Source: an uncultured Lachnospiraceae bacterium
GTDB taxonomy: Bacteria > Bacillota > Clostridia > Lachnospirales > Lachnospiraceae
Direction: 5' to 3'
NCBI GenBank assembly: GCA_947648875.1
Contig: CANSPM010000006.1
Coordinates: 44,497 to 108,496 of the forward strand
Length of the DNA stretch: 64,000 nt
Part shown: positions 52,393-61,988 of the stretch, in pieces
Position numbering within the stretch: the stretch's first letter is position 1
Layout: the number at the start of each line of letters is the position of its first letter
Program-made: the position numbers and the translations under genes
The notes under the pieces: generated by a model
What the model saw: the letters and a program-made list of their open reading frames with translations, nothing else
What the model was told of the DNA's origin: nothing
Database searches by the model: none

Positions 52393-52944
52393 TTATTTTT
52401 CAAAATAAATCTGCGTGACGTTCCTGGCAAAGTATTTCCCATATACTCCTACAAAAATTTCATGATATTCCGCAAAGCTGACTTGACACTGGCAGGTCAT
52501 AATCTCCATCTCCACGCCAAACAGCCCCACATGATATTCCATGCTTTCCATGCCGCAGGACTGGTAAAACCGTTTACGGCGCACTCGTTCCAGGCTGTTT
52601 TCACAGGAAACATCCGGCGTCTCAATCTCCAGCAGCAATCTCTTTCCCTTGCACCGCTCTTTCATAAGCCGCAGAGCCAGCGCTCCGTAGCCCTGCCCTC
52701 GAACATCTTCCGCAATGGCAAAATAATCCACCAGCAACAGATCCTGCCATGCAATTGTAATGATCTCTCCCACCAGCCGGTTTTCCTCATTTATCAGTCC
52801 CAGGATTTCGGAGAACCCCTCTCGCTGCTTTTTTTGAATCAGCCAAAACGGTTTCTTCTCGCTTGCCGGAAAAGCATCCCGGTACAGTATTTTCAAATCC
52901 TTCATCTGCGATTTAGTAAGCTGTTCCGCAATGTGAATATTCAT
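52393..52944 (-). CDS. GNAT-family N-acetyltransferase
   Basis: 183 residues. The acetyl-CoA motif is VDYFAIAEDVRGQGYGALAL near residue 70 (Q/R-x-x-G-x-G/A), preceded by the beta bulge VGEIITIAWQDLLL. ERVRRKRFYQSCGMESM is the B motif. The substrate is unknown. ATG 52944 has AGGAGG with spacing 9; the frame upstream to 53004 has none. Confidence 0.85.
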   Translation of the reverse strand: MNIHIAEQLTKSQMKDLKILYRDAFPASEKKPFWLIQKKQREGFSEILGLINEENRLVGEIITIAWQDLLLVDYFAIAEDVRGQGYGALALRLMKERCKGKRLLLEIETPDVSCENSLERVRRKRFYQSCGMESMEYHVGLFGVEMEIMTCQCQVSFAEYHEIFVGVYGKYFARNVTQIYFEK

Positions 52945-53058
52945 TCCGCTTCTCCTCCTATTATCGTTTTGCGTGTTCCCTGTAGCGCTTCTATGCTGTA
53001 TCAACAGGATTCAATATCTGGATCCGGTAATTTCCGGATGGACCGCGCTAATCAGCTT

Positions 53059-53111
53059 GCATTGATTCAGGGACTGGAATCCGATAAGATAGGACATGCG
53101 GCGCTGGATGT
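53059..53111 (+). repeat. inverted 53-bp fragment of the adjacent dehydrogenase gene
   Basis: This plus-strand stretch (ALIQGLESDKIGHAALDV in translation) is 51/53 identical, in inverse orientation, to 53432-53484 inside the hydroxyacid dehydrogenase gene. It is flanked by unrelated sequence, so it is a small inverted duplication or relic, not a gene. Confidence 0.8.
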
Positions 53112-53217
53112 TCCCCGTGTCAGCATAACTTACAGTTTTACGCGATTCTCTCCTTCACTGTGCGCTGACATGACAAATATGTGTATCTCGGACCTTTATG
53201 GACCAATATACTGCCTT

Positions 53218-54201
53218 TCACAGGATTATCAGAGGATTTTCCACATGTTCCATCATATCCTGTACGCCTTTGAATGTTTTATAAGCCATATTCCAAACGA
53301 CTCTTTCGGTATAAAAAGCAGTGTGGGGAGACAGAATCACATTGGGAAAAGAACGCAGGATGGCCATCTGGTGATTGACGATCACATCTCCCATTCGGTT
53401 AGCATAGTATAATCCCGCTTCATCCTCCAGGACATCCAGCGCCGCATGTCCTATCTTGCCGGATTCCAGTCCCTGAATCAATGCTTTTGTATCCACCAAA
53501 GTCCCTCTGGCCGTATTGATAAGAATTACGCCGTCCCGCATCTTTGACAGGGCATGAGCGTCAATCAGATGATAGTTTTCCGTCGTGGCCGGAGCATGGA
53601 GCGTAAGAATATCACTCCGGGCATAAAGATCCTCCAGGGACACATATTCTGCCAGCCCCTCCAGCCGGGGATTCCGGTGCAGGTCATAGGCCAGCATTTT
53701 ACAGCCAAATCCACTTAGATGTCGGATTACAGTGCTCCCGATCTGGCCCGCGCCTATAATACCGACGGTGCAGTCACTGATATCTCTGCCCATCTTCCCT
53801 TTCAGGCTGTAGTCCTGCACCAGAGAACGGTTCATGATATGCGGCATGTTGCGGCAACACATAAGCATCAGCATAATGGCGTAATCTGCCACTGTTTCCG
53901 GCTCATAGCTCACATGGCAGACCCCCATGCCCAGCTGCCTGGCCTTATCCAGGTCAATATGGTCAAAACCTATGGAGCGGGTGGCAACATAGCGCACACC
54001 GACATCGTAAAAGCGCTGTAGCATATCTGCCCCCATATTGCAGGGCGTACAGCTGACAGCGTCGTATCCCCGAGCCAGTTCCACATTATCCGAAACCGGA
54101 TATTCCGTGTTGTAGCCATACTGGGCGTTAAACGCTCCGGCCAGTCGGTCAAACATAGGTTTTTCATCAAATTCCCGCAGACAATACGCAAATATCTTCA
54201 T
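53218..54201 (-). CDS. D-2-hydroxyacid dehydrogenase (D-lactate dehydrogenase type)
   Basis: 327 residues. NAD-binding Rossmann GIIGAGQIGSTVIRHL near residue 147, catalytic Arg in LINTARGTLVDTKAL, Glu in LEDEAGLYY and His in LSPHTAFYTERVV. The MKIFAYCLREFDEKPMFDRL opening is that of fermentative D-lactate dehydrogenases (LdhA/VanH-like). Reduces pyruvate to D-lactate, regenerating NAD in fermentation; substrate is inferred. An inverted partial copy of 53 bases lies just downstream. Confidence 0.87.
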   Translation of the reverse strand: MKIFAYCLREFDEKPMFDRLAGAFNAQYGYNTEYPVSDNVELARGYDAVSCTPCNMGADMLQRFYDVGVRYVATRSIGFDHIDLDKARQLGMGVCHVSYEPETVADYAIMLMLMCCRNMPHIMNRSLVQDYSLKGKMGRDISDCTVGIIGAGQIGSTVIRHLSGFGCKMLAYDLHRNPRLEGLAEYVSLEDLYARSDILTLHAPATTENYHLIDAHALSKMRDGVILINTARGTLVDTKALIQGLESGKIGHAALDVLEDEAGLYYANRMGDVIVNHQMAILRSFPNVILSPHTAFYTERVVWNMAYKTFKGVQDMMEHVENPLIIL

Positions 54202-54298
54202 ATATGTTTTCTTCCCTTCTAAAAGTTAGAGTCCAGGCCTTATAAAATCTCCTCTACAGAGAAAAATGGGTGGAGAGAAGGAGAGGCTCCGGGTCCTT

Positions 54299-54856
54299 TT
54301 AGCTTAAAGCCCCCTGGGCAAAAAAATATGCCGCCAGCTGCGCCCTGGAACTGAACTGCTCCGTCTGTATAAGATCCCGCACCTCTTCCCTGGTGTAAAA
54401 GCGGGAATCTATCTGTTCGTTCTCGGAAGTGTGGTCCTGCATCTCTCCCTCTGCTTCCACAATTGCGATGTAGGTGGTGACATCGGAAAAAGCCACCGCC
54501 GCGAAGGAGGCAGGCAGTATATCCCGAATCTTTTTGACGGAAAGGCCGGTTTCCTCATACAGTTCCCGTTGGATGCAATCCTCCACTGACTCCCCTTCTT
54601 CCAGCATCCCTGCACAGAGATTGTAAACGTTCCGATTAATACCCATACGAAATTCATGCAGCAAAAGCATCTTTCCCTGGCAGACTGCAACGATGGATAC
54701 GCCGCTGGGCTTCTGCCCCAGATCCTCCGGAGAGGACAATTCTCTGCGGCTGACAATCTCATACTTTTTTTCCCGTCCCGCCTTGTTCATATAGGTCAGT
54801 TCATAGTTCTTTAAAAATCTACCGTCTCCCACTTTTTCCATCTTAAGAAGTTTCAT
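54299..54856 (-). CDS. Nudix hydrolase, ADP-ribose pyrophosphatase-like
   Basis: 185 residues. Nudix box at GMLEEGESVEDCIQRELYEE followed by TGLSV satisfies GX5EX7REUXEEXGU. The preceding strand GVSIVAVCQGKMLLLHEFRMGI and the NRNVYNLCAG linking to the box match ADP-ribose or sugar-nucleotide pyrophosphatases. The exact nucleotide is not clear. It sits between the dehydrogenase and RNase G genes. Confidence 0.87.
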   Translation of the reverse strand: MKLLKMEKVGDGRFLKNYELTYMNKAGREKKYEIVSRRELSSPEDLGQKPSGVSIVAVCQGKMLLLHEFRMGINRNVYNLCAGMLEEGESVEDCIQRELYEETGLSVKKIRDILPASFAAVAFSDVTTYIAIVEAEGEMQDHTSENEQIDSRFYTREEVRDLIQTEQFSSRAQLAAYFFAQGALS

Positions 54857-54998
54857 ATGCCTGCACCATATCCTTTCTATCGTTAATCCAGCATTTCGTT
54901 TCCGATGTCTCTGTACATTTTTCCTTTCCGAAGTCTCTGCGCGGATCTTCTGATGCCATTTTTGAGCGCGCAGAAAAGCAAAAGCGCAGCAGACCGCC

Positions 54999-56390
54999 TT
55001 AAGTATCTACAGTCGCCTTCCCCAGCTGTTCCCGCAGAGAGGGATACATTTTCTTACGAGTGATCTCCACCAGCCCCAGAGGTGTCATATCCACTACCTG
55101 CACTGTCACAGGATCGGCTTCTGTCATCTCCCGCAGCTTTTGCAGTAGTTCTTCCTCCTGGGCCAGAGTAGCCAGGTTAATAAAATCCACAATAATAATA
55201 CCTGACAGGTTCCGCAGTCGCAATTGGCGGGCTACTTCCCCGGCAGCCTCCAGGTTTACCCGGCGCATGACCTCCGCCGAAGATGCCTTTCCGGATTCTC
55301 CACCGGATGTCAGGGTACATTTTCCTGTGTTTACATCAATGGCTGTAAGGCTTTCCGTCTGTTCTATCACCAAATTGGCGCCGGATTTCAGCCATACCGT
55401 CTTTGCCATGGCTTCTACCAGCCTTGTCTCCAGGCTGTATAATTTGTACAAAGGAAAATCCGGGTCCTGATACAGACGGATCTGCTTTTTTTCCAGAGAA
55501 AATCGCCCCTGCTGCTGTAGCTGGGACAATTCCTCATATATTGGCATAAGATCTGTCACCACTTCTTCATATTCATCCGGTAAAAAGGGTCCCAGCGCTT
55601 CCTGTAGCGCAGATCCGGCCTCGTGCAGGCAGCTGTAACAGGTACGGTGCCGTCCCTGTAAAAAGACGGAAGTAAACTGTCGACGCAGACGTTCATATTC
55701 TCCATACAGGACATCCTCACAATCCGGTGCGGCTTGCTCCAAAATCAGCCCTGCCCGGGTGCGCGCCACCAGTCCGAAGAGAGGCACTCCTTCCTCTTGT
55801 ACCAGCAAGCCATCCTGATCTGTGATTTTCATGCGCTCCAGAAAATCACGCAGAAGAATTTTCTGAGTCTCTCCCAGCTTTCTGGAAATCCCTGGCCTGG
55901 ATGTCCCTGTGGCAAGTACAAAAAATTCTCCCTGCATGGTGATTCGTGTGGATACAGCCGCCTGCTTTGTTTTAATAGCCTCCTGCCGTATCTGAACCGG
56001 TAATTCATCCCCCTCCATAAGTCTGCCGTCATAGGTTCTGTTCGTCAGAAAAGGGGCGTCATTTTCGCCGCCCATATGCAGGAAGCATTGTTCTCCGCCT
56101 GCGATCTCTACAAAGCAGGCGTTTAAGTTCCTGACAATTTTTTTGATTTTTCCCAGATATACCGCGCCGATACGACTGTGCAAATCCGGAGAAAAAGTTT
56201 GAACGGCAGTCAGCCGATCCTGCCCAAACAACGCCGCCAACAGACATTTGGATTCGGAATCAGGGGCATGTCCTCTTTTGGCATATAAGCCGGACGGACA
56301 TGCCGTAATTAGGACTTTTCCCGTTCCCCGCTCCCTCCGCTGTTGTTCTCTGTCAGGCCGGGGCACTGCCTGGCGTATGTTCCTGCTCAT
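54999..56390 (-). CDS. rng: ribonuclease G/E family endoribonuclease
   Basis: 463 residues. S1-like domain early (SRIGAVYLGKIKKIVRNLNACFVEIAGG), then the catalytic domain with the two metal Asps in SLTAIDVNTGKCT and GIIIVDFINL. RHRTCYSCLHEAGSAL shows a Cys pair. Related enzymes process rRNA precursors and mRNA; no C-terminal scaffold is present, so RNase G rather than RNase E type. It overlaps the DUF2344 gene by 4 bases; rng plus the two radical-SAM partners is a common clostridial cluster, normally next to rplU. Confidence 0.93.
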   Translation of the reverse strand: MSRNIRQAVPRPDREQQRRERGTGKVLITACPSGLYAKRGHAPDSESKCLLAALFGQDRLTAVQTFSPDLHSRIGAVYLGKIKKIVRNLNACFVEIAGGEQCFLHMGGENDAPFLTNRTYDGRLMEGDELPVQIRQEAIKTKQAAVSTRITMQGEFFVLATGTSRPGISRKLGETQKILLRDFLERMKITDQDGLLVQEEGVPLFGLVARTRAGLILEQAAPDCEDVLYGEYERLRRQFTSVFLQGRHRTCYSCLHEAGSALQEALGPFLPDEYEEVVTDLMPIYEELSQLQQQGRFSLEKKQIRLYQDPDFPLYKLYSLETRLVEAMAKTVWLKSGANLVIEQTESLTAIDVNTGKCTLTSGGESGKASSAEVMRRVNLEAAGEVARQLRLRNLSGIIIVDFINLATLAQEEELLQKLREMTEADPVTVQVVDMTPLGLVEITRKKMYPSLREQLGKATVDT

Positions 56391-57310
56391 TCTTGCCCCT
56401 CTTCCTGACTGCTATTCTGAATATGCTCCTGCCCAGATTCATATCCTTTTTCAGTCTGGGAACGCAACCACTCCTGTTGCTGTGCCTCTTTGGCGGCCAG
56501 AGTTTCCTGCCGAAGTTGTCGGGCCTTTGCCGCTGCCTCGGCCTTTCGGAGATCTGCCTCCCTGGCAAGCAAAAGCCTCTTTTCATCTTTCTGAGGTTCC
56601 AGAATCTGACTGCCGATGGCATCCAGCGGAGCCAGATGCAAGGGGTCTCCGGGAGCGGCCAGATTCAGATAGGTATCCCGGCGGTGGACAGTAAAAGCAT
56701 TTTCCGCTAATGTTTTCCCCTGCCAGGCCGCATAGGCCTCCATGACCTGAGAAGGCTTGATATTACCGCCGCTAGAGGCATCCACCAGCATGTGGATCTC
56801 CCGCTTTTCCCTGTCCGCCCATAGCTCATAGATTCCCGGTCTGATATCTACGGTCAAGGTGTTTTTTTTGGTCTCTCTAGTGATGAAAATTTCCTTTTGG
56901 GCATAAAAATCCGTAAGGTTTCCCAGATCGTCAGAGAAGAACTCTCTTCCCTCTCTGCATCTGACCGTATAGCCTGCCGCCGCCACACTGGCCATGGCAT
57001 TGCCCGCGTTGTCCGGCAGCAGCACTACGCTGACAATTTCGATACCCGGAACGCTGGCTCCATTGAAACGTTTGATCATATCCCGGGAGGAGGTGACGCT
57101 GTTGCACTCTATATCCATGTACTCTCCGTCGCTGGTCAGTCCCACCCCCAGCGGAGCCGCAAAGGACATAATCTGGTGAGGGCTGTAACCCGTGGTATAA
57201 GCCACATCAATACCGGCCCGCCGTATACATTTCTGAAAAAAACGCATTACATCCAGATGCCCGATAAAACGCACAGGGCCGTATTTACGAAACTTCACAC
57301 GCACTTTCAT
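56387..57310 (-). CDS. TIGR03936/DUF2344 radical-SAM-associated protein
   Basis: 307 residues. MKVRVKFRKYGPVRFIGHLDVMRFFQKCIRRAGI, then GYSPHQIMSFAAPLGVGLTSDGEYMDIE, is the typical DUF2344 start. The C-terminal third is a charged coiled-coil (LARE..LRKAEAAAKARQLRQE). It always goes with the larger radical-SAM protein next door, overlapping here by 26 bases, and with RNase G; the modification it helps is not established. Confidence 0.9.
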   Translation of the reverse strand: MKVRVKFRKYGPVRFIGHLDVMRFFQKCIRRAGIDVAYTTGYSPHQIMSFAAPLGVGLTSDGEYMDIECNSVTSSRDMIKRFNGASVPGIEIVSVVLLPDNAGNAMASVAAAGYTVRCREGREFFSDDLGNLTDFYAQKEIFITRETKKNTLTVDIRPGIYELWADREKREIHMLVDASSGGNIKPSQVMEAYAAWQGKTLAENAFTVHRRDTYLNLAAPGDPLHLAPLDAIGSQILEPQKDEKRLLLAREADLRKAEAAAKARQLRQETLAAKEAQQQEWLRSQTEKGYESGQEHIQNSSQEEGQE

Positions 57311-59240
57311 AAGCTGTTTTCTCCTGTTCTATCTCACGAACAGTTTCATTTCCCTTCCTGTCCGCCTCTCTGGATTCAAAGCAGATACCGCCTCCGAATT
57401 TGGTCACGCCGCAGCCCTGGCATTTGACTTTACAATTCTCGGAGGTTTGTCCTTGCCGGGCTTTCAGCCACTCTCTCTTAAGAAACTCTTTAGTGACGCC
57501 GCAGTCGATGAAATCCCAGGGAAAAATTTCCTCCAGCGGCCTTTCTCTGTGGGAATAGAACTCCGTAGTCAGGCCGCATTCCGCCATGGTTTCCTCCCAG
57601 ACGTCATTCTTGAAATATTCGCTCCAGGCATCGTAAAAGCAGCCCTTCCTGTATACCTCCAGAATTACCCGGGCCAACCGCCTGTCTCCCCGGGCCAATA
57701 CCCCCTCCCACACACTGGCATCCGCCTCATGATAATTGTACTTAATACTTTTCTGGTTCAGCTGTTCGGAGACGCATTTTCGGGTATAATAGGCTTTTTC
57801 AATAAATTCCTCCCGGGTACACTGACTGGCCCACTGAAAAGGCGTAAAGGGCTTGGGCACAAAAAAGGAGGTACTGGTGACGATCTGGACTCGTCCGTTG
57901 GTACGTGCTTCCTTGGGGACTTCCTCAAAAAAGGTGGCGGCAATCCGGTTGGACAACTCCGCAATGCCTCGCATATCCTCCGGGGTTTCCGTGGGCAAAC
58001 CCAGCATAAAATATAGTTTAACCCTTGTCCATCCCCCTCGAAATGCCAGGGCGGAACCCTGTATAATGTCCTCCTCGGTCAGGCCCTTGTTGATCACATT
58101 GCGCAGCCGCTGGCTGCCTGCCTCCGGCGCAAAAGTCAGGGAGGATTTGCGGACATCCTGTACTTTGCTCATCACGTCCAGGGAAAAAGCGTCGATGCGC
58201 AGAGAGGGGAGGGAGATATTGATCTTTTTATCTCCGCATTCTTCAATCAGAAAGTCAATCAACTCCGGCAATCTGCTGTAATCACTGGAACTTAGAGAAC
58301 TTAGGGAGATTTCCTCGTGCCCCGTATTTTGCAGCATGTCCAGAGCGTAGTCTTTAAGTACTTCCAGATCTCTCTCCCGCACCGGACGATACAACTGCCC
58401 TGCCTGGCAGAACCGGCAGCCGCGGATGCATCCCCGCTGGATCTCCAGCACCACCCGGTCCTGGGTTACTTTTATAAAGGGAACCACCGGTTTCATGGGA
58501 TAATAGGTGTGGGACATTTCCAGTTCCACCTCTTTTACTATGGTTCGGGGGATTCCCTCCTCTGTGGGAGAAAAACTTTTGATGGTGCCGTCCTCGTGAT
58601 ATGTCACCTGATAAAAACGGGGCACATACATGCCCGGCAAACGGGCTGCCCGGCGAAGAAATTCCACTCGCCCACAGCTTTCTTTTTTACAGGATTTATA
58701 CAGATCCAGGAGGTTGCGGTACTGCGTCTCTCCCTCTCCGATATAGAAAATATCGAAAAAGTCCGCGATGGGCTCCGGGTTGTAAGCGCAGGGGCCACCG
58801 CCTATGACAATGGGACAACTCTCCCCCCGCTCTTTCGCCAGCAGCGGGATCTGAGCCAGATCCAATACTTGTAGAATATTGGTGTAACACATCTCATACT
58901 GTATGGTGATGCCCAAAAAGTCCATGTCTTTAATAGGTTCCTGTGATTCCAGGCCAAAAAGAGGAATATGCCGTTGCCTCATAATGGCATCCAGATCTAT
59001 CCAGGGGGAGTAAACCCTCTCGCACCACACATCCTCCCAGCTGTTGAACATATCATAGAGTATCTGGATTCCCAGATGGGACATGCCGATCTCATACACG
59101 TCCGGGAAGCACATGGCAAAGCGTACCTCCACCCGGGACTTATCCTTGACCACCGCGTTTACTTCATTGCCGATATATCGGGCAGGCTTCTCTATCTTCA
59201 TCAAAATATCATCTGACAGGGCCAGCTTTTCTGTCATCAT
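57285..59240 (-). CDS. B12-binding-like radical SAM protein, TIGR03960 family
   Basis: 651 residues from ATG 59240. KPARYIGNEVNAVVKDKSRV and FAMCFPDVYEIGMSHLGIQILYDM form the B12-like domain, and the radical SAM cluster is RGCIRGCRFCQAGQLYRP (CX3CX2C). Later EAGSQRLRNVINKGL is typical. Substrate unknown; its tight pairing with DUF2344 and RNase G points to RNA or ribosome maturation (inference). An in-frame extension to 59384 is open but not family-like; AAAGGA stands 12 bases before 59240. Confidence 0.88.
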   Translation of the reverse strand: MMTEKLALSDDILMKIEKPARYIGNEVNAVVKDKSRVEVRFAMCFPDVYEIGMSHLGIQILYDMFNSWEDVWCERVYSPWIDLDAIMRQRHIPLFGLESQEPIKDMDFLGITIQYEMCYTNILQVLDLAQIPLLAKERGESCPIVIGGGPCAYNPEPIADFFDIFYIGEGETQYRNLLDLYKSCKKESCGRVEFLRRAARLPGMYVPRFYQVTYHEDGTIKSFSPTEEGIPRTIVKEVELEMSHTYYPMKPVVPFIKVTQDRVVLEIQRGCIRGCRFCQAGQLYRPVRERDLEVLKDYALDMLQNTGHEEISLSSLSSSDYSRLPELIDFLIEECGDKKINISLPSLRIDAFSLDVMSKVQDVRKSSLTFAPEAGSQRLRNVINKGLTEEDIIQGSALAFRGGWTRVKLYFMLGLPTETPEDMRGIAELSNRIAATFFEEVPKEARTNGRVQIVTSTSFFVPKPFTPFQWASQCTREEFIEKAYYTRKCVSEQLNQKSIKYNYHEADASVWEGVLARGDRRLARVILEVYRKGCFYDAWSEYFKNDVWEETMAECGLTTEFYSHRERPLEEIFPWDFIDCGVTKEFLKREWLKARQGQTSENCKVKCQGCGVTKFGGGICFESREADRKGNETVREIEQEKTAYESACEVS

Positions 59241-59456
59241 CGGTTTTAATGTCCTTTCCTGCAAAGGAATGCCGCATATTCTCTGCCAATACATAACCTG
59301 AGAAATATGCGGCTCCCAATGGCATTGTGTTCTTCTTATAGTATACGGCATGGGACGCGTAAAAGCAAGACCATGCCGGGGCATGAATGGCGCGCGCGGA
59401 CTGTTCCATGAAAAGATCCCCGAAAGAGTAACAGCTGCAAATCTCCGAAAGCATTT

Positions 59457-59801
59457 TCAGGGCGTACAGTCCCATCTGATATAATCCGCTATCTGTCCGC
59501 TGGTCAGACCAAACAGCGTATCCCCTCGGTGACCGGCCAGGGACAACAGACATACCAGTATCGCTGCCAGCAGTATTCGCAGACCCAAGGTGCTCGTTTT
59601 GCCTGCGCTGTTTCCGTCCATGCCGCCATATTGTCCGTCATAACCGGAAATCTCACCGTAAGCCGGATCTTCCTCAAAATAACTGAGTGTTCTGCCATAG
59701 AGCAGCTGCTCCCGCTGCCCCAGATCATGCCGGTCCTGCTGGTAGCGCTCTCGTACCTGCCTGGCCAGCTGTAACTTCTGTTGTGTGGAAATGTCTCCCA
59801 T
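59457..59801 (-). CDS. hypothetical single-span membrane protein
   Basis: 114 residues: a charged helical N-terminus (QKLQLARQVRERYQQDRHDLGQ), a Gly/Tyr/Asp segment (EISGYDGQYGGMDGN), then a membrane helix (LGLRILLAAILVCLLSLAGH), ending in DTLFGLTSGQIADYIRWD. No family recognised. GGGAGGT precedes the start. Confidence 0.6.
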   Translation of the reverse strand: MGDISTQQKLQLARQVRERYQQDRHDLGQREQLLYGRTLSYFEEDPAYGEISGYDGQYGGMDGNSAGKTSTLGLRILLAAILVCLLSLAGHRGDTLFGLTSGQIADYIRWDCTP

Positions 59802-59863
59802 AGTTACCTCCCTGCTCCATTGGAAACTGATAGATGAAGATTACGATTATAGAGAAAATGAAC

Positions 59864-59895
59864 AAAAATCCGAGTATCCACAGACACCCGGATTT
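59864..59895 (-). terminator. minus-strand terminator after the DUF3788/DUF3795 gene
   Basis: On the minus strand AAATCCG pairs with CGGATTT (plus 59889-59895 and 59866-59872) and is followed by TTGTTC; the T run is short. Confidence 0.55.
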
Positions 59896-60055
59896 GATCC
59901 GCTCTGTTAATTCATTCTATGTTTTAAGGCAGGGAACCTAGTACTCCGCCTCCGAAGTTTTGGCATAAGTTTTCGTACGTTTCAGACAATGCGCATATGC
60001 GTGAATGGCACCTGCGCAAGAGGCGGTTATAGTACTAACTATATTTTACCATTGC

Positions 60056-60781
60056 TTACCTGTCTTCATATTGCATAGGAACATAGGGAAGAATTGCCCA
60101 AGTTATCTCGTCCGCATAGTGAACCTCCGTATGTATCATAGAGCGACAGTCCGCAGATGTTGCCTGGATACATGGAAATTCCGCACACTCTCTACACTCT
60201 TCTAATTCTCTCTTTGATGCACACTCTTTCGCATTACACGGGGCATCTTTACAATAGCAATTATCACTATAGCACCCTCCGCAACGCATACTCCAATCTG
60301 TTTTTCCCCACATTTTGCTTAATTGTGTTTCCATTGTAGTCCGCATTTCTTCATCCGTATGAACATAATGAACACATAGGTCACAACGCTGACCACATTT
60401 GGAATATATTGCATTTTCCTTTGGAAAAGGTTTCCGATTCGGCTTCTTTTTAATTAATATGAGTTTTTTGATCTCTTCTAATTGTTCTAAAGTGTTTACA
60501 TCAATAAGCATCCATTTTCCATCGGGATAGGTTTTTGAACCGTCATAATAATCGCAAATATATTTAGAAAACTCGCTTTTCTGCATTTCAAAACATTCCC
60601 GCTCTTTTTGACCAAAAATAAGCAGAAAAGAAAATTTGTCCTCATGAATATTAATGGTGACAATAGTCTTTTTTCCCTGTTTGAATTTTAACTCATCTTT
60701 ACCGTTTCCAATTTCGTCCAAACGGTATCTGCCACGCATAAATACCATTGTTTCATGGCTGATCTGTTCCAGAATAGTCAT
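60056..60781 (-). CDS. two-domain protein: DUF3788-like N-terminus and cysteine-rich DUF3795-like C-terminus
   Basis: 241 residues from ATG 60781 (GGAGG 5 bases away). The first half (FMRGRYRLDEIGNGKDELKF...LIFGQKERECFEMQ) is like the DUF3788 family. The second half is a Cys-rich module with CGQRCDLCVHY, CGGCYSDNCYCKDAPC, ECASKRELEECRECAEFPC, the DUF3795 pattern, probably metal-binding. Such fusions occur in Clostridia; function unknown. A minus-strand terminator-like hairpin follows. Confidence 0.75.
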   Translation of the reverse strand: MTILEQISHETMVFMRGRYRLDEIGNGKDELKFKQGKKTIVTINIHEDKFSFLLIFGQKERECFEMQKSEFSKYICDYYDGSKTYPDGKWMLIDVNTLEQLEEIKKLILIKKKPNRKPFPKENAIYSKCGQRCDLCVHYVHTDEEMRTTMETQLSKMWGKTDWSMRCGGCYSDNCYCKDAPCNAKECASKRELEECRECAEFPCIQATSADCRSMIHTEVHYADEITWAILPYVPMQYEDR

Positions 60782-61190
60782 AGATTCCTCCATACTTTCT
60801 CTTTTCTGATTGTGTCACATTCACATATTTTTTATCTGCACCAAGCATAAAACAGCATATTCCTACCCGCTGCCCAGAGTTTTTAAGTACCGGAGTCCAA
60901 TAACAGCACTCTTTACTCTCCCCAGGCACCTCAAGCTCCTTTTTTATTCTGCGTCAACATCCTCTTTTGCCTCGTCTGGTAAGTATTTGCCCATTTCAGA
61001 GTCCTTCCATATACGGTAAGCCCCAAGTGCATCTTATTATGCAAACCCCCTTAACGTGAGCCTTGCAGTATCTATCGGTTTGATTTTTTACAGAAACATG
61101 TTATATTATATATAACAATTGCATCTACCATTAATCATAGCAACAACATTCATGCCTGCATTGCAGTTTACCACACGGATTCCAGATGCA
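60782..61190. other. 409-base gap, possible gene remnant
   Basis: No proper gene. A 30-codon minus-strand open stretch ending at 60944 (about 60944-61032) reads YRIWKDSEMGKYLPDEAKED, without start or ribosome site; it may be the end of a lost gene. Remainder is AT-rich with TATATATA near 61105. Confidence 0.4.
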
Positions 61191-61988
61191 TCATACCTTC
61201 ATTTTCGCAATCCTGTAAATCATATCCGGCAGGACCTGACACCGGGAATGTTCGTATTTCCTCTGTAGCCCTTCGCTTCTTCCCACTAGAGGGACTCCTG
61301 TTGCGGAATTATCCGAAACCACCAGCAGTGCCACCGCAGGAATGTCCATTATTTCAGCAATGGCGTAAAAGGCGGAGGTCTCCATCTCAATTAAATCCGT
61401 GTCAAAGGATCTGATCTCATCCAGGTGCGTGTATTCCATGGCAATGGAGTCGGTACAGAAAACGCTGGCTTCCTTAATGGAATAGCCGTTTTCCGCCGCC
61501 AGCTTACACACCCTTTCCACATAGTCTCTGTCAGGATAGATCTTCTCAAAGGGGACATAATCCCTGATGCTCTCTTTCAGATATGTATTGGCCAGCGTTC
61601 CCGCCACTGAAAAGCTGGGCGTACACAAATCTCCTATATCAAATTCCTCTTTCAGCGCCCCCACCGCCCCCGCAAATATGAGCTTACGAAATCGAAGCTC
61701 GCCGCAGATCAGCAGATAATCCAACATATTACAGCCCCCCGCCGCCGTTTTGATCCATGCGATCTTCAACCCGTCCTTCTCCACCAGAAAACCCTGACAA
61801 TAGCTTTGCGAGCCTAATTCCGTATACCGGAAACTGTTGTCCTTAAGTATTTTACCGGGGCTGTAGGACGGAGCGACCACCAGGGCGTCATAGACCACAT
61901 CGTCCGTCAGTCCGAAATTAATCTTTGCCAGCCCCTTCATATTATACTTATGCAAATTGTCCAAAATCGATTTTAACCTGTCTGTCAT
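61191..61988 (-). CDS. nucleoside phosphorylase family protein
   Basis: 265 residues of the PNP/uridine phosphorylase superfamily. AGAVGALKEEFDIGDLCTPS and SFDTDLIEMETSAFYAIAE, containing the ribose-binding Glu-Met-Glu, are family motifs. It differs from the trimeric PNP at 915 and is closer to the hexameric branch (uridine phosphorylase/PNP II). Substrate is not certain. Its start overlaps the preceding gene by 4 bases (ATGA). Confidence 0.82.
   Translation of the reverse strand: MTDRLKSILDNLHKYNMKGLAKINFGLTDDVVYDALVVAPSYSPGKILKDNSFRYTELGSQSYCQGFLVEKDGLKIAWIKTAAGGCNMLDYLLICGELRFRKLIFAGAVGALKEEFDIGDLCTPSFSVAGTLANTYLKESIRDYVPFEKIYPDRDYVERVCKLAAENGYSIKEASVFCTDSIAMEYTHLDEIRSFDTDLIEMETSAFYAIAEIMDIPAVALLVVSDNSATGVPLVGRSEGLQRKYEHSRCQVLPDMIYRIAKMKV

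Noticed and set aside
52186..53412. A 408-residue plus-strand open frame opposite the acetyltransferase and dehydrogenase genes
   Set aside because: It is the antisense of two well-supported genes; the only family-like stretch is the inverted 53-bp duplication.
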